This document shows, piece by piece, positions 60,995-64,000 of a stretch of 64,000 nt of DNA. Under the pieces are notes generated by a model, which saw only the letters and a list, made by a program, of their open reading frames with translations, had not been told where the DNA came from and made no database searches. Within the stretch, counting starts at the first letter, position 1. Each line of letters starts with the position of its first letter. The translations under genes and the position numbers were made by a program. This DNA is from Diploptera punctata (lineage: Eukaryota > Arthropoda > Insecta > Blattodea > Blaberidae), in contig JASPKZ010007250.1 of the NCBI GenBank assembly GCA_030220185.1, forward strand, positions 4,103,501 through 4,167,500, in the 5' to 3' direction.

Positions 60995-61272
60995 AAGCAC
61001 TGGATATAAGCCGCAACGTCGAGGATTCGAGTCCCGGTGGGGTCAGGATTTTTAAACTGACCCAAACCTTCTGGCGGCATTATGGACCTGGGGTCGACTC
61101 AGCCTCTAACGTAAATGAGTGTCAGATGCTTGTTCTGGGAGTAAAGGCGGCCTTCACGCAGGGCTGACTATCCGGCTGACATCAAGTGCCGATTGTCTAT
61201 AAAAATTGGGAGCCTTGCTCCTACTACCCCAAGGGCCTCCTGAGGCCTGTAGTAGAATCACTTTACTTTACT
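60995..61272 (+). mobile_element. SINE S2 copy inside LINE-A
   Basis: Starts with a partial head (TAAGCCGCAACGTCGAGGAT, TCGAGTCCCGGTGGGGTC), then ACCTTCTGGCGGCATTATGG, GCTTGTTCTGGGAGTAAAGG, ACATCAAGTGCCGATTGTC and CCTCCTGAGGCCTGTAG, ending at CACTTTACTTTACTATAT. It splits the LINE-A GATTTGAGGGAG and GGAAATCATTAGC blocks. Confidence 0.8.
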
Positions 61273-61374
61273 ATATTTGGAAATCATTAGCTTAGGACAG
61301 ATATGTATGGAGAGCTTATGACAACGCGGCCATCAACCCCGGTTTCGACAGAACTAATTAGTTACTTAGATCCA

Positions 61375-61865
61375 GAATTAAGAATCCTCTCCAGAGAAGA
61401 ATTGTCGCTATACTGCTCAGGAGATTTGGGTACGTAAGAACACTACAAAAGTAGAAGCTAAAATAAGCATAACAAGAAAAAAAAGTCCATCGCACAGGAA
61501 CTGAGCGAATTCCTCACCAAGTCAAATTTATGTACCCATTTTGCTTGTTTACGAAATATATAGTTATTTTGTTAAATTGGAGAAACTCGAGTTATAATGT
61601 CAATGTCAGATTGCAGTGAAAATAAATCATCCATAACCTAAGGTATTATCTATTTGTATAATGTTACATATTTTGACACCAATTATATAATATATTATTA
61701 ATATCTCAATTATTTTATTAAGCGTATTAAACAAATAAATAATGCATCTTAAAATTAAATTGTATGGTATACATTACGCCCACTACAAATAACCGGAGTT
61801 TGCTGATTTTTGGAGAATACCTTCCCCATTTTATTGTAACAACAAATGGGCCTCTCATATGTATT
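61375..61865. other. No recognised feature
   Basis: AT-rich sequence preceding the rRNA fragment; no frame, no obvious rRNA similarity. Confidence 0.4.
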
Positions 61866-61867
61866 AA

Positions 61868-61973
61868 CAAATGACTCTCTTAAGGCAGCCAAATGCCTCG
61901 TCATCTAATTAGTGATGCGTACGGATGGATTAACGAGATTCTCTCTGTCTCTATCTACTATTAAACGAATCAC
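61868..61973 (+). rRNA. 28S rRNA gene fragment (pseudogene) spanning the R2 target site
   Basis: ATGACTCTCTTAAGGCAGCC, AAATGCCTCGTCATCTAATT, AGTGATGCG, GGATGGATTAACGAGATTC, TCTATCTACTAT follow the very conserved 28S segment that contains the R2 insertion site (TTAAGG^TAGCC) and, ~75 bp on, the R1 site. Differences include C for T in AAGGTAGCC and several others. About 100 bp only; both sides are unrelated, so it is a dispersed fragment and not a working rDNA unit. Identification rests on recognition of the conserved sequence. Confidence 0.85.
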
Positions 61974-62165
61974 CGAAAAAATAAAAATCGCTGTGAAAAA
62001 TCTAAAATTGCGACTGCTAGGACGTGTTTTAAATTTTCATTTTAGGTGAAATACTACACCTAATGGTCATCTTAACGAACTCGATCTTACTTTGTCTAAT
62101 TAATTGTTATATGCCAAGTTTGGTTCAATAAAACAAAGACTGCGGCCGCTAAAACGTTAACGGAT
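61974..62165 (+). repeat. T285-related fragment
   Basis: GCGACTGCTAGGACGTGTTT, TAAATTTTCATTTTAGGTGA, ATACTACACCTAATGGTC resembles the T285 unit part (GTGACCGCTAGAGC, TAAATTTTCACTTCAGGTG, CACCTAATGG). Confidence 0.65.
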
Positions 62166-62182
62166 ATATATAATTATATATA

Positions 62183-62184
<2 letters not shown>

Positions 62185-62237
<53 letters not shown>
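62185..62237. repeat. (TA)n microsatellite
   Basis: About 50 bases of TA repeat next to the LINE-A terminal repeat. Confidence 0.95.
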
Positions 62238-62238
<1 letters not shown>

Positions 62239-62945
62239 TTACTCACTGGCACTATCGAACCCGTAGGTTCATGGCCGCGCGGACATAAGCTCTCCATACA
62301 TCCCTATCCTGAGCTAATGCTTTCCAATCATTCCCTGTATAATCTACTTCCCTCAAATCATAGTTAATGTTATTCTCCCACCTCATTCTTGGTCTACCAA
62401 CTCGGCATTTTCCCTCTGGCTTTCCTACAAGAAGCTTCCATGCAAGTCTTTCATTCCCCATACGTGCCACATGTCCGGCCCATCGCAGTCTACGAGACTT
62501 AACTGTTCTTATTATATCTGGCTTCCTATAAAGACCATGTAGTTCATTGTTATGTAGTCTTCTCCATTCACCTGTCTGTTCATCTCTCTTTGATCCAAAA
62601 ATTTGCCTAAGTACTTTATTCTCAAATACTTGTAATCTCCTTTCCGCCCTTAAAGTAAGAGTTCATATTTCGCATCCATATAATATAACTGGTAGAATAA
62701 TAGTTTTACATATTTTCAGTTTAACGTTTTTTGAAAGGAGTTGGGACATCAAGAGTCTCTGCAATGCATAATAGCACGCATTTCCAGAATTGAGTCTATG
62801 TTTAATTTCTTTGTGCATCTCATTCCTACTTGTGATTATTGTTCCTAGGTATTTGAATTCAGCCACTTCCTCAAAATTTCCGTCATTTGTCATTAGCTGT
62901 CCATTTCCATTATATAATGCATTTCTACGTGTGACCATATATTTA
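62238..62945 (-). mobile_element. LINE-A copy, least diverged long copy, inside a (TA)n tract
   Basis: Tail at left ACTTACTCACTGGCACTATC. Antisense frames: 62252-62470 MARMGNERLAWKLLVGKPEG and DYTGNDWKALAQDRDVWRAY, ending NLRVR-TAG; 62663-62938 NALYNGNGQLMTNDGNFEEV, AEFKYLGTIITSRNEMHKEI and LLSKNVKLKICKTIILPVIL. A frame break around 62480-62660 is caused by few changes. TA repeats border both sides (62185-62237 and 62945-62966), so it landed in a TA array. Confidence 0.85.
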
Positions 62946-62966
62946 TATATATATATATATATATAA

Positions 62967-63595
62967 ATAAGTCATGGCCGGATGATAAAAATATAAGTTA
63001 CTTTTTACCAAAAAATTGAGTAATTAAGACGTATTAAATAAGTACGCAAGAAAACTCCTCACTCCCATCTGTTAAGCGTGCATGATGACGTCGCATTGTT
63101 ATCACGTGGAATATGTCGGTAATGCAGTTGACTACACATCTTACATAAAAAACCTATAACCCGATCGCAGCGCCACCTAAAGAGTCCAATTGCGAAATTA
63201 AACAATTCAGGAAACCACTCAAACACAAACAAAAAATTTCACCAAAATCGGTTCAGTAGTTTAGGCAGTTTTTAATTTCGGGTTTCAAGTAAACCTCCGC
63301 TTATAATTGTCGTATTTCACTTATTTTTGGATAATATCTACCTCAGTTTATTCTAATACGATATACTGGGTTTCGTTGTGAAACATCGAAAATTGTGACA
63401 GATTGAGCGATTTTTAAATTTCCACTTCAGATGAACTCCTACACCCAATGGATTTAGAGGGTCCAATTGTGATCTAAATCATCGAGGGACCCAATCAGAC
63501 ACACATAAAGAAAATTTCATCAAAATCGATCCAGTCGTTTAGGAGAAGTAGAGTGACAAACACACGTATAGAAGAATTATATATTATACGTACAA
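62967..63595 (+). repeat. T285 repeat, second copy (head plus ~1.5 units)
   Basis: Head GTCATGGCCGGATGATAAAA, GATGACGTCGCATTGTTATC, ATGTCGGTAATGCAG matches 27.06-27.3 kb. Units at 63220 (TTTCACCAAAATCGGTTCAG) and 63510 (TTTCATCAAAATCGATCCAG) follow, then GACAAACACACGTATAGAAG and ATTATATATTATACG. Confidence 0.75.
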
Positions 63596-64000
63596 GTGTA
63601 ACTAAATTTAAGAATATCTACATCTAAAACAAAAATATTAGCTCTGAAAGGAAAATGTGCAATAAGAAGAAAAATAGTGATAAACAATGTAATTATAGAC
63701 CAAATTCAGAATTTTAATTATTTGGGATGTCATTTAGGCAATGACAGAAATTTGAATAAACACACTAAAATACAACGATTCAATTATCTATGTGGCACAA
63801 TTAAACGCACTTTATTGAATAAGACTAGAAAAGAAACTATTTTGAAGTTTTACAAAGTATTGGCAGTTCCATCTCTTATATATGGATATGAAACCTGGAC
63901 GTTAACAAAGGCAGATAGTAAACAAATAGAGGCTGCTGAAATGAAGATGTTGAGAGCAATAGCAGGATACCAAAGGACCGATAAAAAGAAAAACGAAGAT
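63596..64000 (+). pseudogene. LINE-B copy running off the window
   Basis: Plus reads TKILALKGKCAIRRKIVINN, VIIDQIQNFNYLGCHLGNDR, LNKTRKETILKFYKVLAVPS, LIYGYETWTLTKADSKQIEA and GYQRTDKKKNED with no stop from ~63600 to the edge. It is the same subfamily as 32.65 kb. The frame is open throughout, which makes it the best candidate for a less decayed LINE-B; its 3' end lies outside the window. Confidence 0.85.

Larger units (their letters stand above)
58145..61370 (+). pseudogene. LINE-A host copy containing five nested insertions
   Basis: LINE-A pieces lie at 58145-58380 (TNEEIFEEVVECTSKYLGTL), ~59079-59118 and 59388-59404 (GAAGTTCTTAGGAAAAC), 60182-60290 (LRKTFEPKRDE, LHDLYGKSN), 60835-60994 (IRIKSRIAKGRTCGTN and TMRLRMRWE) and 61273-61370 (WKSLA(stop)DRYVWRAYDNAA, then AACTAATTAGTTAC). 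Together they make ~1 kb of collinear LINE-A. The interruptions are a LINE-B, a SINE-like element, an internally deleted LINE-C, a mariner-like element and an S2 SINE. Confidence 0.8.

Noticed and set aside
1..64000. Promoters, splice sites or host exons
   Set aside because: TATA-like and AATAAA words are frequent in AT-rich DNA; no set of exons with conserved protein similarity was found, so none is called.

Overview
The window is eukaryotic and very probably insect: it is AT-rich, has no compact operon-like coding, and is packed with arthropod-type transposable elements. The repeat mix suggests a large, transposon-rich genome such as a cockroach, but that species-level guess is inference only. 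No intact host gene was recognised. Almost every open frame is a decayed transposon frame or its antisense shadow.

The dominant component is RTE-like non-LTR retrotransposons, all 5'-truncated. I sort them into three working families. LINE-A (C-terminal motif GRPRMRWENN; TAG stop followed about 9 nt later by GTTA/GTAA repeats) occurs at about 1.0-1.3, 4.2-4.9, 7.2-8.3, 9.6, 13.3, 24.1-25.5, 33.2-34.1, 34.3-35.1, 36.4, 39.3, 44.8-46.0, 50.1, 52.8-54.0, 55.0, 58.1-61.4 and 62.2-62.9 kb. LINE-B (3' end in GAT or GAA repeats, preceded by a conserved GGAACAGG-type tail) occurs at about 1.5, 3.8, 7.5, 16.7, 17.4, 19.1, 30.5, 31.6, 32.3, 32.6, 38.2, 41.9, 47.2, 51.5, 54.6, 58.4 and 63.6 kb. LINE-C (usually ending in ATT repeats) occurs at about 2.1, 20.6, 21.1, 38.7, 42.6, 46.1 and 59.4 kb.

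Other superfamilies are a Penelope-like inverted pair (6.13-6.86 kb), a jockey-type Gag-like ORF1 (55.6-56.1 kb), a possible R2-type endonuclease remnant (8.75-9.13 kb) and a solo LTR (29.49-29.93 kb). DNA transposons include two internally deleted mariner-like elements with TA duplications (24.57-25.23 and 60.29-60.83 kb), a third TA-flanked element with a Cys-rich transposase tail (26.07-26.89 kb), a piggyBac-like element with TTAA ends (40.05-40.73 kb) and a Helitron-like element (22.21-22.60 kb). There are several tRNA-derived SINE families, long-hairpin elements, and a five-copy roughly 650-bp repeat of unknown class called R650 here.

The most interesting points are: the tandem array at 1-1150, which appears to have grown out of a LINE-A coding segment; an element that carries a tRNA-Arg-like module at its 3' end, bracketed by inverted repeats and flanked by TA arrays; a LINE-A copy at 58.1-61.4 kb holding five successive insertions; an internally deleted LINE with a 17-bp target duplication; and a dispersed 28S rRNA fragment spanning the R2 target site (61.87-61.97 kb). 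Insertion order can be read directly in many places because target-site duplications or empty sites are visible within the window.
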